This document shows positions 9,037 to 9,464 of a stretch of 9,464 bases of DNA, piece after piece (the first letter of the stretch is position 1; each line of letters opens with the position of its first letter). The DNA is from Serpentinimonas sp. GTDB taxonomy: Bacteria > Pseudomonadota > Gammaproteobacteria > Burkholderiales > Burkholderiaceae_C. The position numbers were made by a program, and so were the translations under genes. The stretch covers positions 1 to 9,464 of the forward strand of contig JALOSG010000098.1 of assembly GCA_025458665.1 (NCBI GenBank), written 5' to 3'. Under the pieces are notes generated by a model. The model was not told the DNA's origin, did not search any database, and saw only the letters and a list, made by a program, of their open reading frames with translations.

Positions 9037-9118
9037 TGAAACGGGAGGCCGGTACGGGTGGCTTCAGGCCGCCCATCCGGACACCACGAGGCAAGAGAAC
9101 CGGAAAGCAGCGGCCTGA

Positions 9119-9464
9119 TCAGCGGAAGCCCACGCGGTCCAGCATCTGCTGCACCTTGGTGAGGTTCTTGGACACCACAGCCAGGGGAATCTGCTCGGCC
9201 TTGAAGTCATCGCCGCCCATGGCGCTAAGCGCCGGGTTGTTGACCTTCACGCCGGTAGCGGCGGCAAACTCGTTGTTGCCGCTGGCAAAGTAGTCCTGCG
9301 CGAACGGGCTGGCCAGGAACTCCATGAAGCGCACGGCGTTGTCGCGGTTTTTGGCATGGCGGGCCACGGCGGCGCCAGCGATGTTGATGTGCGTGCCGCT
9401 GGTGGCCTGGTTGGGGAACACCACCCGCACTTTCTTCATCACGTCCTGGTCGGCCTGCTTGTCG
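9119..9464 (-). CDS. C-terminal end of a Fe(3+)-type ABC transporter substrate-binding protein (5' part outside window)
   Basis: The periplasmic solute-binding component of an ABC importer, probably for ferric iron. About 114 C-terminal residues are visible and the frame stays open to the right edge. It ends in TGA at 9121-9119. Diagnostic stretches are VVFPNQATSGTHINIAG, ARHAKNRDNAVRFMEFLAS and QDYFASGNNEFAAATGV, typical of the last lobe of FbpA/FutA-like proteins (extracellular solute-binding family 1). The signal peptide and the iron-binding tyrosine pair would lie outside the window, so metal specificity cannot be confirmed. A hairpin terminator follows 83 bp downstream, so this is the last gene of its transcript; the permease and ATPase genes are not on this side. 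Confidence 0.85.
   Translation of the reverse strand, partial: DKQADQDVMKKVRVVFPNQATSGTHINIAGAAVARHAKNRDNAVRFMEFLASPFAQDYFASGNNEFAAATGVKVNNPALSAMGGDDFKAEQIPLAVVSKNLTKVQQMLDRVGFR

Overview
The window reads as a GC-rich betaproteobacterial chromosome segment, most likely Comamonadaceae (Acidovorax-like). This rests on the protein character of RpoD, DnaG and the acyl-CoA ligase recalled from that family; no search was run. It is an ordinary core-genome stretch with housekeeping and lipid-metabolism genes. I see no insertion sequence, prophage, CRISPR array, tRNA or rRNA.

Left part (1-4769, minus strand): dnaG (primase) is followed by rpoD (primary sigma factor), the conserved tail of the macromolecular-synthesis operon. 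The rpoD 3' end runs off the left edge, with only about 33 C-terminal residues missing. A 263-bp gap separates the two genes. It holds a strong extended -10 promoter for rpoD just after the dnaG stop, and a perfect 9-bp hairpin followed by five Ts only 42 bp before the rpoD start. That looks like a terminator or attenuator inside the rpoD leader. RpoD carries an N-terminal extension of about 270 residues that is Lys/Ala-rich like histone H1.

Middle (4867-8085): an AMP-forming acyl-CoA ligase lies divergent to dnaG, at the position where rpsU or its neighbours stand in the classical operon. It converges, with a 21-bp gap, on a soluble GGDEF diguanylate cyclase on the minus strand that keeps its active site and its inhibitory I-site.

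Right part (8166-9464, minus strand): a 3-hydroxyacyl-CoA dehydrogenase of the SDR type has a perfect 22-bp palindrome upstream. Beyond it are a rho-independent terminator and the C-terminal end of a ferric-iron-type ABC transporter binding protein, whose 5' part is outside the window. The ligase and the SDR fit fatty-acid or short-chain acyl-CoA catabolism. The two regulatory palindromes and the rpoD leader are the parts most worth following up. I did not find an obviously new multi-gene system.
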